64,000 bases of DNA from Robiginitomaculum sp. (GTDB taxonomy: Bacteria > Pseudomonadota > Alphaproteobacteria > Caulobacterales > Maricaulaceae). A program made the position numbers and the translations under genes. Under the pieces are notes generated by a model. That model made no database searches, was not told the DNA's origin, and saw only the letters and a program-made list of their open reading frames with translations. The stretch is taken from NCBI GenBank assembly GCA_002733605.1, contig NVWK01000011.1:248001-312000 (forward strand), written 5' to 3'. Below are positions 52,061 through 60,610 of this stretch, piece after piece; position 1 is the first letter of the stretch, and each line of letters opens with the position of its first letter.

Positions 52061-52795
52061 TTACAGACTGGTTTTGCGGGCAAGATAAACCGTTTGGGTA
52101 AAAGGTTTGTTCTGGAGCGGGTTGTCAAATGTGACGGGTTCGGCCCAAACTTCCTCAAAAACGTTTTGTAATCGTGCCAGAAAATCGGTGTCTGTGACCG
52201 CGTCTGACCACAGGCCCATAATGCCGCCGGGGTGCAAGTGCATGGATAATTTTTTCAGACCTGCCTCGCTATAAAAACTGCCACTGCGGGCGTCGAGAAG
52301 CCAGTCGGGCGTGTGATCAATATCGATCAAAATGGCGTGGAATTTCTGTCCTGATGTGTGCTGAATTTCCGGGTGTGCAAACCCTGTTTCCGATTGGGCC
52401 ATAGCGAAAAAGTCACCGCGTACACATTGGCAGCGCGGGTCGGCGCTGAGGGGCGGATCAAGTGGCAGTAATCCTGCCTCATGCCAATCGACAACGGCGT
52501 CGAGCAGTTCAACAACGATCAGGGAGCGTACCCGTTTGTCTTCCAGCACGGCACCGGCCGTATAGCCAAGACCGAGGCCGCCAACCACCACATCCAGATC
52601 ATCACCTTCCAGCTTGGCGAGACCGAGGTGGGCGAGGGCGATTTCGGACACGGTGAACAGGCTCGACATTAAATGCTCGTCGCCGAGAATAATCTCATAC
52701 ACGTCGGTTTTTAAAGACAGTAAATGTCGCCGGCGCAGACTGATCGGCCCGATCGGTGTCTCGCGGTAATCAAGCTCTTCAAATAAACGGCTCAC
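52061..52795 (-). CDS. Spermidine synthase-like methyltransferase-fold protein
   Basis: From the GTG at 52795 (AAGGAAG upstream) it has 244 residues; an ATG at 52900 with no clear ribosome site is the alternative. It has the Rossmann fold with DVVVGGLGLGYTAGAVLEDK, LIVVELLDAVVDWH, HAILIDIDHTPDWLL and LHPGGIMGLWSD, as in spermidine synthase-like proteins. The usual polyamine-pocket Asp residues are not obvious, so aminopropyl transfer is uncertain. It is divergent from the TetR efflux operon. Confidence 0.78.
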   Translation of the reverse strand: MSRLFEELDYRETPIGPISLRRRHLLSLKTDVYEIILGDEHLMSSLFTVSEIALAHLGLAKLEGDDLDVVVGGLGLGYTAGAVLEDKRVRSLIVVELLDAVVDWHEAGLLPLDPPLSADPRCQCVRGDFFAMAQSETGFAHPEIQHTSGQKFHAILIDIDHTPDWLLDARSGSFYSEAGLKKLSMHLHPGGIMGLWSDAVTDTDFLARLQNVFEEVWAEPVTFDNPLQNKPFTQTVYLARKTSL

Positions 52796-52930
52796 CGGCA
52801 CTTCCTTTCGCGGCGTATCAGGGTGTTTTAGGGGTATAGGAATGCCACGCGTCTGCATAGGCATAACCCAAATCGGCGGGCTAAATTTTAGACATATCAA
52901 AAAACCACTTGCGTTTTTAATATGGGTCTT

Positions 52931-52958
52931 ATAAATAACTGACCAGTCAGTTATTTAT
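52931..52958. promoter_or_regulatory. 13-2-13 perfect inverted repeat, TetR operator
   Basis: ATAAATAACTGAC (52931-52943) and GTCAGTTATTTAT (52946-52958) mirror each other exactly around CA, 13 bases before the TetR start. Its TGAC-N2-GTCA core fits AcrR-like regulators. It is strong evidence that the TetR gene represses its own efflux operon. Confidence 0.78.
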
Positions 52959-52971
52959 TGAGGTTTAAAAT

Positions 52972-53601
52972 ATGCTTCGTGCGCGTTCCGAAAAAGCCAA
53001 AGATGATCGACGTCAAATCCTGCTCAACGCAGCGCTTGATGAATTTCATGAGCGTGGATTTACGGCGGCGCGTATGGAGGATATTGCCAAACGGGCCGGG
53101 TTCTCCAAGGGGACATTGTATTTATACTATAGCTCGAAACGCGATTTGTTTCAGGCCTTGGTCGAGATGATCACCCAGCCTAAAATCCAAAACATCGAGA
53201 AGATTATGGAGATGGCCCCGTCTGCATTGATGGCCATTCAGACATTTACCCAGTTTGCGCCGACTGTGATCCGCAATTCCGATTTACCGCGGTTGATGAA
53301 AATTCTTGTCGGGGCTTCAACATCCCATCCGGAAATTATGGTGGCCTACCGTAAAAATGTGGTTGAACGTGGGCTTGGTGCCTTTGCGTCCATGCTTGCG
53401 CGCGCCAAAGAGCGTGGGGAAATTACCATTGGTGATCCAAAATTGACGGCCCGATTGCTGGTGGCGCCCATGGTTATGTCTGCGCTTTGGCAAACCATTT
53501 TCGGGGCTGACCCCGAGGCCGAAATTGATCTGGATACTTTGTTTCGCCTGCACGGAGAGATATTGATCCGGGCTTTAAAAATTGAGGGAAATGACACATG
53601 A
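52972..53601 (+). CDS. TetR/AcrR family regulator of efflux operon
   Basis: This 209-residue regulator has a helix-turn-helix at about 12-58 (RRQILLNAALDEFHERGFTA; GFSKGTLYLYYSSKRDLF) and an AcrR-like ligand domain. It is the first gene of a five-gene run, overlapping the HlyD gene by ATGA. A perfect operator sits at its promoter. The ligand is probably the exported compound. Confidence 0.92.
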   Translation: MLRARSEKAKDDRRQILLNAALDEFHERGFTAARMEDIAKRAGFSKGTLYLYYSSKRDLFQALVEMITQPKIQNIEKIMEMAPSALMAIQTFTQFAPTVIRNSDLPRLMKILVGASTSHPEIMVAYRKNVVERGLGAFASMLARAKERGEITIGDPKLTARLLVAPMVMSALWQTIFGADPEAEIDLDTLFRLHGEILIRALKIEGNDT

Positions 53602-54554
53602 GCAAATTTCAAAACTATGGACTGGCCATCGGCTTGATCTCGGTCTTCCTGAGCGCGTGCGCGCCTGCTGTGCTTGAGGACACATTGGTTGGCTATGTGG
53701 AGACGGAATGGGTGTATATTTCCGCGCCGGAATCGGGATGGATTGTCTCGAAACCCATTGCCAAAGGTAGCCTGATTAATATCGGGGACACAGTGTTCGA
53801 GCTGGACGACGAGCGACAAATTGTCGCGATCGCCGGCGCCCAAAGCCGGGTGGATGAAGCCAGCGCCCAGATCGATAATATATCCGTGGGGGCGCGACCA
53901 GCCGAAATTCGGGCGCTTGAAGCGCAATTGCAAGAGGCGCGGGCACGGCTTGTGCATGCACGTTCCGAGCGTGTCCGCATTCTGCCTTTGGTAGAACTTG
54001 GTGTCGAAGCGCAAAGCCGGGCGGATCAGGTCGAGGCGAATACCCAAACGGCGAGCGCGAGTGTAAGCGCGGCAACAGAGGCGATTGCGGTGGCAAAACT
54101 TGCGGGCAGGACGGCGGCGCGTGAGGCGGCAGAGGCGGCCAAAAATACGGTTCAGGCCGAGCAGGATAAGGCCCGGATTAATCTTGAACGCCGCACAGTT
54201 AGAGCGAAAACATCCGGTCGGGTCGAGGATGTATTTCGCTTTAAAGGCGAATATGTGACCATGGGTTCCCCCGTTTTGGCGGTGCGCCCCGAGGGATCTA
54301 TGAAGGTGCGGTTTTTTGTGTCGCAAGCCAAATTGCCGGGCCTAAAAATCGGTACAGAAATTAATGTACGTGCAGACGGGCAACCGACGCCCTCGCGCGC
54401 AATTGTGTCGTATATTTCGGTTGAAGCCGAGTTTACGCCGCCGGTGATTTACAGTGTGAATGTGCGCGAAAAACTGGTGTTCATGGTGGAGGCGAAACTG
54501 CCTGATGACACTGGCCTTCTGGCGGGTCTGCCTGTCGATATTGTTTTACCGTAG
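53598..54554 (+). CDS. HlyD/MFP family efflux lipoprotein (YbhG-like)
   Basis: This is a 318-residue periplasmic adaptor with a lipobox FLSACA at about 21. It has a lipoyl half-motif (VYISAPESGWIVSKPIAKG), a long coiled-coil hairpin (about 65-195, Ala/Glu-rich), a second lipoyl half (VRAKTSGRVEDVFRFKGEY), and a beta-barrel (MKVRFFVSQAKLPGLKIGT). It links the ABC pump to the TolC-type channel encoded downstream. It overlaps the TetR stop by four bases. Confidence 0.9.
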   Translation: MSKFQNYGLAIGLISVFLSACAPAVLEDTLVGYVETEWVYISAPESGWIVSKPIAKGSLINIGDTVFELDDERQIVAIAGAQSRVDEASAQIDNISVGARPAEIRALEAQLQEARARLVHARSERVRILPLVELGVEAQSRADQVEANTQTASASVSAATEAIAVAKLAGRTAAREAAEAAKNTVQAEQDKARINLERRTVRAKTSGRVEDVFRFKGEYVTMGSPVLAVRPEGSMKVRFFVSQAKLPGLKIGTEINVRADGQPTPSRAIVSYISVEAEFTPPVIYSVNVREKLVFMVEAKLPDDTGLLAGLPVDIVLP

Positions 54555-54562
54555 GTGATTCC

Positions 54563-55492
54563 ATGAGCGATTTTGCCATTGATGTCAGAAACTTGGTCAA
54601 GCGGTTTGGTAAAAAAACCGCCGTTGACGGGGTGTCGATACAAATGCCGCGCGGGGCGGTTTGGGGATTTCTTGGCCCGAACGGGTCTGGCAAAACCACG
54701 ACCATTCGTATGATTTGCGGTTTGTTAAAAGCCAATGAAGGCGAGGGGACATGCCTTGGCTTTGATATTGCCAAAGAGGCGGACAAGATCAAAGCCAACA
54801 CCGGATATATGACCCAGAAATTTTCGTTCTGGGGTGATTTGACGATCCGCGAAAACCTTGAATTTGTCGGACGGCTCTACCGCATGCCAAATTTAAAACA
54901 GGTTGTGAATGAGACGCTCGACACCCTTGGCCTGACCGATAGACAACACCAGCTGGCACAAGCTTTGTCGGGAGGCTGGAAACAGCGCTTGGCGTTGGCG
55001 GCAGTGACTATGCATGATCCGAAACTGCTTTTGCTGGACGAGCCGACGGCGGGGGTTGACCCGCAGGCGCGGCGCGAGTTCTGGGATCAAATCCACCGTC
55101 TTAGTTCGGCGGGCATGACGGTTTTGGTCTCTACCCATTATATGGACGAGGCGGAGCGGTGTGACCATATTGTTTATCTGGCGAACGGAAAAATTCTCAC
55201 TCAGGGATTGGTGAAGGACATTATAGACGATTCGGGTTTGATCACGTTTCGCGCCGAAGGCGAAGGGATACGGCGGCTCTTGAATATGTTGAGCGATATG
55301 CCCGGGGTTGAACATGCTTCGTATTTTGGATCGGCCCTGCATGTTAGCGGGACGGATCGGGCTTTGATTGAGGCGGCGATCCAAACGGTTAAATCTGAAA
55401 ATGCGGTTTGGGAAGAAGTGCGGCCCACACTTGAAGATGCCTTTATTGCCCTGATGGCACGGGCAGGCAGTGACCGGAGGATACATGCATGA
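54563..55492 (+). CDS. ABC exporter ATPase (YbhF-like)
   Basis: This 309-residue ATPase has Walker A GPNGSGKTTT (Lys44), Q loop TQKFSFWGDLT, signature LSGGWKQRLAL, Walker B LLLLDEPTAGVDP, His in VSTHYMDEAERC and a C-terminal regulatory part (about 225-305). A Trp stands in the signature where Gln is usual (LSGGW), as in YbhF-type drug/Na+ exporters. It overlaps the permease by ATGA. Confidence 0.93.
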   Translation: MSDFAIDVRNLVKRFGKKTAVDGVSIQMPRGAVWGFLGPNGSGKTTTIRMICGLLKANEGEGTCLGFDIAKEADKIKANTGYMTQKFSFWGDLTIRENLEFVGRLYRMPNLKQVVNETLDTLGLTDRQHQLAQALSGGWKQRLALAAVTMHDPKLLLLDEPTAGVDPQARREFWDQIHRLSSAGMTVLVSTHYMDEAERCDHIVYLANGKILTQGLVKDIIDDSGLITFRAEGEGIRRLLNMLSDMPGVEHASYFGSALHVSGTDRALIEAAIQTVKSENAVWEEVRPTLEDAFIALMARAGSDRRIHA

Positions 55493-56625
55493 GATTACCG
55501 GCCCCACTGGCCCGTATTTGGGCGATTTTCATGAAAGAGCTTACCCAGGTTCGGCGTGATCGTATCACGTTCGGGATGATGTTCGGAATTCCAATCATGC
55601 AGCTTTTGCTGTTTGGTTTTGCCATTAATACAAACCCGAAAAACTTGCCGACAGCCGTGCATGTGGAAGATAATTCGCCCATCGTGCGCACTATTTTACA
55701 GGGTTTTGAAACATCTGAGTATTATGATTTCGTTTTGAAAACATCTGATCCCAGAGAGAGCGCTGCATTGCTGATGCGCGGGGATGTTGCCTTTGTTATT
55801 TCGATACCGGCCGGATTTACCAAACGATTGGTACGGGGCGAGCATCCTCAAATCTTGATCGAAGCCGATGCTTCGGACCCGGCCGCATCTTCCAATGCAA
55901 TCGCTCATGCCAATATGATCGTGTCGCGGGCTTTGCGCCATGAACTTAAAGGGGCGCTGGGGTATTTGAGCGCGGACGCCCCGCCTTATGAGATTGTTGT
56001 TCATCCCGCCTATAATCCCGAAGGGATCACCCAGTATAATATTGTGCCGGGTCTTTTGGGGGTCATTCTCACCCTGACCCTGGTGATGATTACGGGGATG
56101 GCGATGACCCGCGAAGCAGAACAGGGCACATTGGAAAACCTGCTGGCCATGCCGGTCTGCCCGTTAGAAGTTATGTTTGGTAAAATTTTACCCTATGTGG
56201 GGATCGGGGCGGTGCAGACAATTGTGATCCTCGCGGCGGCCAAATATATGTTCCATATTCCGTTTGTGGGCGAGTTGTGGGTGCTGATTGTCGGGGTGAC
56301 TATCTTCGTATTGGCAAATTTGTCCCTAGGGTTCACGTTTTCAACGATTGCCAAAACACAGATGCAGGCGATGCAGTTGACGTTTTTCTTCTTTCTGCCG
56401 TCCTTATTACTGTCCGGTTTCATGTTTCCTTTCAAAGGCATGCCGCACTGGGCCCAGATAATCGGAGAGTGCCTGCCGCTTACCCATTTCTTGCGGATTG
56501 TCAGGGGGGTGATGTTGAAGGGGGCGGGCTTTATGGATTTGGCAGCGCCGTTGCGCGCCTTAAGCCTGTTCACATTGCTGGCGGTTGTGGTTGCCATGCT
56601 TAGATACAAGCGGACACTGGATTAA
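55489..56625 (+). CDS. ABC-2 permease (YbhS/YbhR-like)
   Basis: This is a 378-residue permease: TM1 (about 22-45), a large periplasmic domain (about 46-175, with AFVISIPAGFTKRLVRGE and DPAASSNAIAHANM), then five membrane helices (about 180-375). One permease gene is present, so the pump is probably a homodimer. It acts with the YbhG-like adaptor and TolC channel. Confidence 0.93.
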   Translation: MRLPAPLARIWAIFMKELTQVRRDRITFGMMFGIPIMQLLLFGFAINTNPKNLPTAVHVEDNSPIVRTILQGFETSEYYDFVLKTSDPRESAALLMRGDVAFVISIPAGFTKRLVRGEHPQILIEADASDPAASSNAIAHANMIVSRALRHELKGALGYLSADAPPYEIVVHPAYNPEGITQYNIVPGLLGVILTLTLVMITGMAMTREAEQGTLENLLAMPVCPLEVMFGKILPYVGIGAVQTIVILAAAKYMFHIPFVGELWVLIVGVTIFVLANLSLGFTFSTIAKTQMQAMQLTFFFFLPSLLLSGFMFPFKGMPHWAQIIGECLPLTHFLRIVRGVMLKGAGFMDLAAPLRALSLFTLLAVVVAMLRYKRTLD

Positions 56626-56636
56626 AGGTGAGGGAT

Positions 56637-58088
56637 ATGAGGTTTCTATCAAAATTAAGCGCTTTGGGCCTGACGACATTGTTATGTGCGTGTACGATTA
56701 CGGATGTTACGCGTCCGGATTTACAAACGGCTGAGTCGTTAAACTGGTCTGCATATCTTGAGGCCATACCTGATATTTCGGGCGGTATTTCCGATGATGC
56801 GGTGGTCAGCGCATGGTGGGAATTGTTTGGGGACGAGACGCTCGACGCTCTGATAGGCACAGGGGTTGAAGGGAATTTGGATGTGGCCATGGCACGGGCG
56901 CGTGTGCGGGAATCGCGGGCGCTGATGGACGCCGAAATTGCGGGTTTTAAACCCCGTATCGGGGTTTCCGGTGCGGGTGAGGCCCAACATCTCAGCCAAA
57001 ACGGGAGCTTGCCTGTCGGGTCTATTCCCGGATTTAATGTGGACCAAATTGTCTATACTGCCGGGTTTGACGCGGCGTGGGAACTGGACGTGTTTGGCCG
57101 TAATAGCCGTAAGCAGGACATTGCCATTGCGCGTTTGCAATCGGTTGAAGAGACGCGGCGTGATTTGACCATTGCGTTAATCGGAGAAATTGCCCGCAAT
57201 TATTTCGAGCTGAGAGGGGCGCAACTTGAGCAAAAAAACATAGGCGGGATCATTGATGGGCAGGCGGAGATCGTTGAAACGGTTAGTGTGAAGCGTCAAT
57301 ACGGCGAGGCGTCCGATTTTGATGTGGAGCGTGCGTCTGCACAGTTGGCAGAGTTTGAAATTTTAAGCTCGCCATTGGAGGCACGCATACGGGGGTCTAT
57401 CTATCGGTTGTCGGTTTTGACGGGTCAGGCGCCTGATACGCTGACCACACAATTGATGGTCTCAGCTCCACTTCCAACACTACCGAGCTTACAAATGACG
57501 GGGGCGACATCCGATCTTTTAAGACGTAGAGCGGATGTGCGTAGGGCGGAGCGTCAATATGTGATGTCTGCCAAGCAGGTCGAGTTAAGTGATCTGTCTT
57601 ACTATCCGACATTTTCCCTGTTTGGAGGGGTTGGGCCAAACTCTACCGATCTTATAGACATTCTGGATTTAAAAAGCATAGCCGCAAATGTTGGCGCGAT
57701 GGCCAGTTGGACATTTTATGACAATGGGGTGCGCGATGTCCAAAATGAAGCGGCACTGGCGCGTTTGGACCAAGCCCGTTTGGCGTATCGGCAAAGTGTT
57801 TTGGGCGCGCTGGAGGATATGGAAACCTCTACGCTTAGATTTACACAATCGGTTCAGGAATGGAATTTGCAGCAAAGCGTCGAGCGTTCGCGGGTGCGGA
57901 TCGCCAAGCTTGCACGGGCCCGTTATGACGGTGGTAGTGGCCCGTTGCTGGATGTGTTGCAAACGGAGCTGGATGTGTCGAATGCGCGTGTGAAAACGGC
58001 GAAATTACAAACGCAAAACCTAGTTCATCTTGTCTCGTTTTATAAGGCGCTCGGGGGTGGATGGGCCGTGTTCGAGGATGGGGAATAA
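56637..58088 (+). CDS. TolC/NodT family outer membrane efflux lipoprotein
   Basis: This is 483 residues from the ATG at 56637 (GGTGAGGG upstream; the GTG at 56628 would fall in the RBS). It has a lipobox LLCACTITD at about 18 and two outer membrane efflux (OEP) repeats with coiled coils (VAMARARVRESRALMDAE; RLDQARLAYRQSVLGALED). It has the NodT-like size and pattern. It is the last gene of the tripartite pump operon, 11 bases after the permease. Confidence 0.93.
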   Translation: MRFLSKLSALGLTTLLCACTITDVTRPDLQTAESLNWSAYLEAIPDISGGISDDAVVSAWWELFGDETLDALIGTGVEGNLDVAMARARVRESRALMDAEIAGFKPRIGVSGAGEAQHLSQNGSLPVGSIPGFNVDQIVYTAGFDAAWELDVFGRNSRKQDIAIARLQSVEETRRDLTIALIGEIARNYFELRGAQLEQKNIGGIIDGQAEIVETVSVKRQYGEASDFDVERASAQLAEFEILSSPLEARIRGSIYRLSVLTGQAPDTLTTQLMVSAPLPTLPSLQMTGATSDLLRRRADVRRAERQYVMSAKQVELSDLSYYPTFSLFGGVGPNSTDLIDILDLKSIAANVGAMASWTFYDNGVRDVQNEAALARLDQARLAYRQSVLGALEDMETSTLRFTQSVQEWNLQQSVERSRVRIAKLARARYDGGSGPLLDVLQTELDVSNARVKTAKLQTQNLVHLVSFYKALGGGWAVFEDGE

Positions 58089-58233
58089 CGCTAACGGTTT
58101 TGCATGTCCTCCATACAGACAGATATACAGGCAAATGTGCGCTTGTGAAAACCGGCACGAATGTTAAGAACGCGCTCAACAAGGTTGTGGCGATTTTGCC
58201 GTGGCCGACATGCTTGTTTTGGGATGAACCGTT

Positions 58234-59328
58234 ATGACTGCTTCTCTTTTTCAACCGTTTACGTGCCGTGGTCTCCAAATTCCCAACCGTATTGTCATGG
58301 CTCCCATGACCCGCAGCTTTTCACCTGACGGAGTGCCGGGCGAAGATGTGGCGGCGTATTATGAGCGCCGTGCGGCGGCGGATGTAGGTTTGATCCTGAC
58401 CGAGGGCACAGTTGTTGACAGGCAGGGGGCTTGCAATGATGCCAAAATCCCTATGTTTCACGGTGAAGCGCCTTTGGCGGGTTGGCAAACGGTTTGTGAT
58501 CGCGTTCATGGAGCGGGGGGTAAAATTGCACCGCAAATCTGGCATCAGGGCATGGTGCGCAAACCGGGTACAGGTCATTATCCGGATGCGAAAACCGATA
58601 GCCCGTCCGGGTTGACCGCGACAGGCAAACAGGTGGCAGAGGCGCCTTCGGAATCCGAAGTTGAAGATATGGTGGCTTCATTTGCACGCGCGGCCGCTGA
58701 CGCGGCAAGGCTTGGTTTTGACGCGATCGAAATTCATGGTGCGCACGGATATTTAGTTGACCAGTTTTTCTGGGAGGTGATGAATGCCCGCGAAGATAAA
58801 TATGGCGGCGGGCTGATAGAACGCGCCCGTTTTGCGGCAGAGATTATTTCAGAGTCCCGTAAGGCGGTGGGGGATGACATCCCGATCATTTTACGGTTCT
58901 CCCAATGGAAGCAGCAGGCTTATGAAGCCAAGCTGGCACAAACCCCGCAGGAGTTGGAAGCATTTTTGGGCGTGTTTGTCGATGCGGGCGTCGACATATT
59001 ACATTGTTCACAAAGACGGTTCTGGGAACCGGAATTTGAAGGTTCGGATTTGAACTTGGCAGGCTGGGCGAAGAAGCTGACGGGATTGCCTACAATTACT
59101 GTGGGTTCAGTCGGGCTGTCTGGTGATTTTCTCGGCGCGTTTGTAGGCCAAGGGTCTGAAGCTGCACCTCTTGATAAATTGCTTGAGCGCATGGACAAGG
59201 GCGAGTTTGATCTTGTGGCGATCGGCCGGGCTCTGTTGCAAGACCCGGACTGGGTCACCAAGGTTAAAGAGGGCCGTCTCGACGAATTGAAAGACTATGA
59301 CGCGGCCGCGTTGGGCAAACTGTATTAG
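58234..59328 (+). CDS. Old Yellow Enzyme family NADH:flavin oxidoreductase
   Basis: This 364-residue FMN enzyme is a TIM barrel: IPNRIVMAPMTRSF, LILTEGTVV, APQIWHQGM, FDAIEIHGAHGYLVDQFF (substrate His/His region) and the C-terminal phosphate grip TVGSVG ... DLVAIGRALLQDPDW. It reduces activated C=C bonds such as enones or nitro esters. It is alone, 145 bases after the efflux operon, in an apparent non-coding gap (58089-58233). Confidence 0.92.
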   Translation: MTASLFQPFTCRGLQIPNRIVMAPMTRSFSPDGVPGEDVAAYYERRAAADVGLILTEGTVVDRQGACNDAKIPMFHGEAPLAGWQTVCDRVHGAGGKIAPQIWHQGMVRKPGTGHYPDAKTDSPSGLTATGKQVAEAPSESEVEDMVASFARAAADAARLGFDAIEIHGAHGYLVDQFFWEVMNAREDKYGGGLIERARFAAEIISESRKAVGDDIPIILRFSQWKQQAYEAKLAQTPQELEAFLGVFVDAGVDILHCSQRRFWEPEFEGSDLNLAGWAKKLTGLPTITVGSVGLSGDFLGAFVGQGSEAAPLDKLLERMDKGEFDLVAIGRALLQDPDWVTKVKEGRLDELKDYDAAALGKLY

Positions 59329-59429
59329 CAGGTGTTTGGCAATTTACGGCTTGTCAAAAGGGCCTTTTGTTTTGTGTGGTTTTCTTTATCCTAGGCGTTT
59401 GATAACAGCTTCGAGATTAGATAGTTTTA

Positions 59430-60080
59430 ATGCAAAAAATAATCACAGATCATTTTCCAGAACTTGCCCAGCTATCGCCAGAGAGCCAGAAAATTCTCGA
59501 AGACGGAATTTATATAAGCACGGCCCCCGCCGGCACGATGATGTTTTCCGAAGGCAGTGAATGCAAGGGCTATGTGATGTTGCTGGAAGGCTCTGTGCGG
59601 GTTCAGAAAACCTCCGAGGATGGTCGCGAAATTGTACTGTACCGCGTGGAAAGTGGCGAGAGTTGTATTATGACTACGACCTGTCTGATTTCCAATGACC
59701 AGTACGGGGCGGAGGGGATTGCGGAAACAGATATTAAGATAGCCACTATCCCGCCGCGCGTTTTTGACCAGCTTTTAAAACACTCGAATAAATTTAGCCG
59801 GTTTGTGTTTGAGGTCTATGCCAAACGCATGTCCATGTTGATGATGTTAGTGGAAGAAGTGGTGTTTAAAAAACTGGATAAACGGTTGGCGCAACTTCTA
59901 CTGGATAGAAAACCTGACCGGTTTGATGTCACCCATCAGGACTTGGCGACAGAGCTAGGCTCTGTGCGCGAGGTGATAAGTCGGCAGTTGAAAGTTTTCG
60001 AACGGCAGGGTTTTCTCAAACTGGGGCGGGGTGCGATCCATATTCTTGATAAGGACGGTTTACGCGCCAGCCTGGAATAA
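59430..60080 (+). CDS. Crp/Fnr family regulator with cysteines in the sensor domain
   Basis: This 216-residue protein has a cyclic nucleotide-binding-like domain (about 15-125), a dimer helix (about 128-155) and a winged helix-turn-helix (about 160-210; VTHQDLATELGSVREVISRQLKVFERQG). Cys45, Cys79 and Cys85 lie in the sensor domain (GESCIMTTTCLIS), with no N-terminal Fe-S cluster of the FNR type, so a thiol or sulfur signal is possible. It lies just before two DUF2892 genes and an RND transporter, the likely targets, with a half-symmetric box at 60092-60105. Confidence 0.9.
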   Translation: MQKIITDHFPELAQLSPESQKILEDGIYISTAPAGTMMFSEGSECKGYVMLLEGSVRVQKTSEDGREIVLYRVESGESCIMTTTCLISNDQYGAEGIAETDIKIATIPPRVFDQLLKHSNKFSRFVFEVYAKRMSMLMMLVEEVVFKKLDKRLAQLLLDRKPDRFDVTHQDLATELGSVREVISRQLKVFERQGFLKLGRGAIHILDKDGLRASLE

Positions 60081-60091
60081 TTCCCGCTTAT

Positions 60092-60105
60092 GTAACTTAT
60101 ATCAC
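60092..60105. promoter_or_regulatory. Candidate Crp/Fnr box GTAAC-TTAT-ATCAC
   Basis: The right half ATCAC fits FNR-type half-sites (ATCAA); the left half is weaker (GTAAC against TTGAT). It lies 67 bases upstream of the DUF2892 gene at 60172 and 12 bases after the regulator stop. Confidence 0.35.
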
Positions 60106-60171
60106 TTACTTTGTATCGTCTTTGTGGTCTGCTTGGCCTGATAAGGAAACAGATGAGAGTAGGATTACGTT

Positions 60172-60366
60172 ATGAAAACGAATGTTGGTAGTTTGGATCG
60201 GGGTCTTCGCCTTGTCTTTGGCGGCATTTTGATTGCTTTAGCCTATAGCGGACATTTTTCCCCTTGGGGCTGGATTGGTATTGTACCTGTGGTGACAGCT
60301 TTGATCGGTTGGTGTCCGGCGTACCGGATATTTGGGCTGAACAGTTGCCCTGTTTCTAAAAAATAG
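60172..60366 (+). CDS. DUF2892 (YgaP transmembrane domain-like) protein
   Basis: This 64-residue protein has two membrane helices (about 14-30, 32-50). MKTNVGSLDRGLRLVFGG is the typical DUF2892 opening, and the Cys-containing GWCPAYRIFG matches the conserved CPxY region of the family. DUF2892 is often linked to rhodanese domains, suggesting sulfur handling. The second DUF2892 gene starts 18 bases after it. Confidence 0.88.
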   Translation: MKTNVGSLDRGLRLVFGGILIALAYSGHFSPWGWIGIVPVVTALIGWCPAYRIFGLNSCPVSKK

Positions 60367-60383
60367 CGAATTTGGAGGTTAAA

Positions 60384-60587
60384 ATGGCTTTGGATAAAGT
60401 GATTTTTGCATTTGCTGGCGCCATGATCATTGTTGGTCTGGTTTTGGGTCTTAATGTACATGCGTACTGGTTCGGATTGCCGGCATTTGTCGGGTTGAAC
60501 ATGTTTCAGGCGGCGTTTACAGGGTTGTGCCCTTTGGCCATACTGTTGAAAAAAATGGGTGTGAAGCCCGGTAAAGCTTTTTCCTAA
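60384..60587 (+). CDS. Second DUF2892-type small membrane protein
   Basis: This is 67 residues from the ATG at 60384 (GGAGG upstream; a TTG at 60372 is in the RBS). It has two membrane helices and the family motif MFQAAFTGLCPLAILLKKMG, with a single Cys in the CP pair. It is divergent from the first copy in its N-terminus, so the two could form a heteromer. It is followed 24 bases later by the RND transporter. Confidence 0.88.
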   Translation: MALDKVIFAFAGAMIIVGLVLGLNVHAYWFGLPAFVGLNMFQAAFTGLCPLAILLKKMGVKPGKAFS

Positions 60588-60610
60588 AGGCTTGGGCCAA
60601 ACCGGAGACG

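Noticed and set aside
53346-54326. 326-codon minus-strand open frame over TetR and HlyD genes
   Set aside because: Long only because the coding strand avoids the complementary stop triplets; Arg/His/Pro-rich, and two genuine families are encoded on the plus strand.
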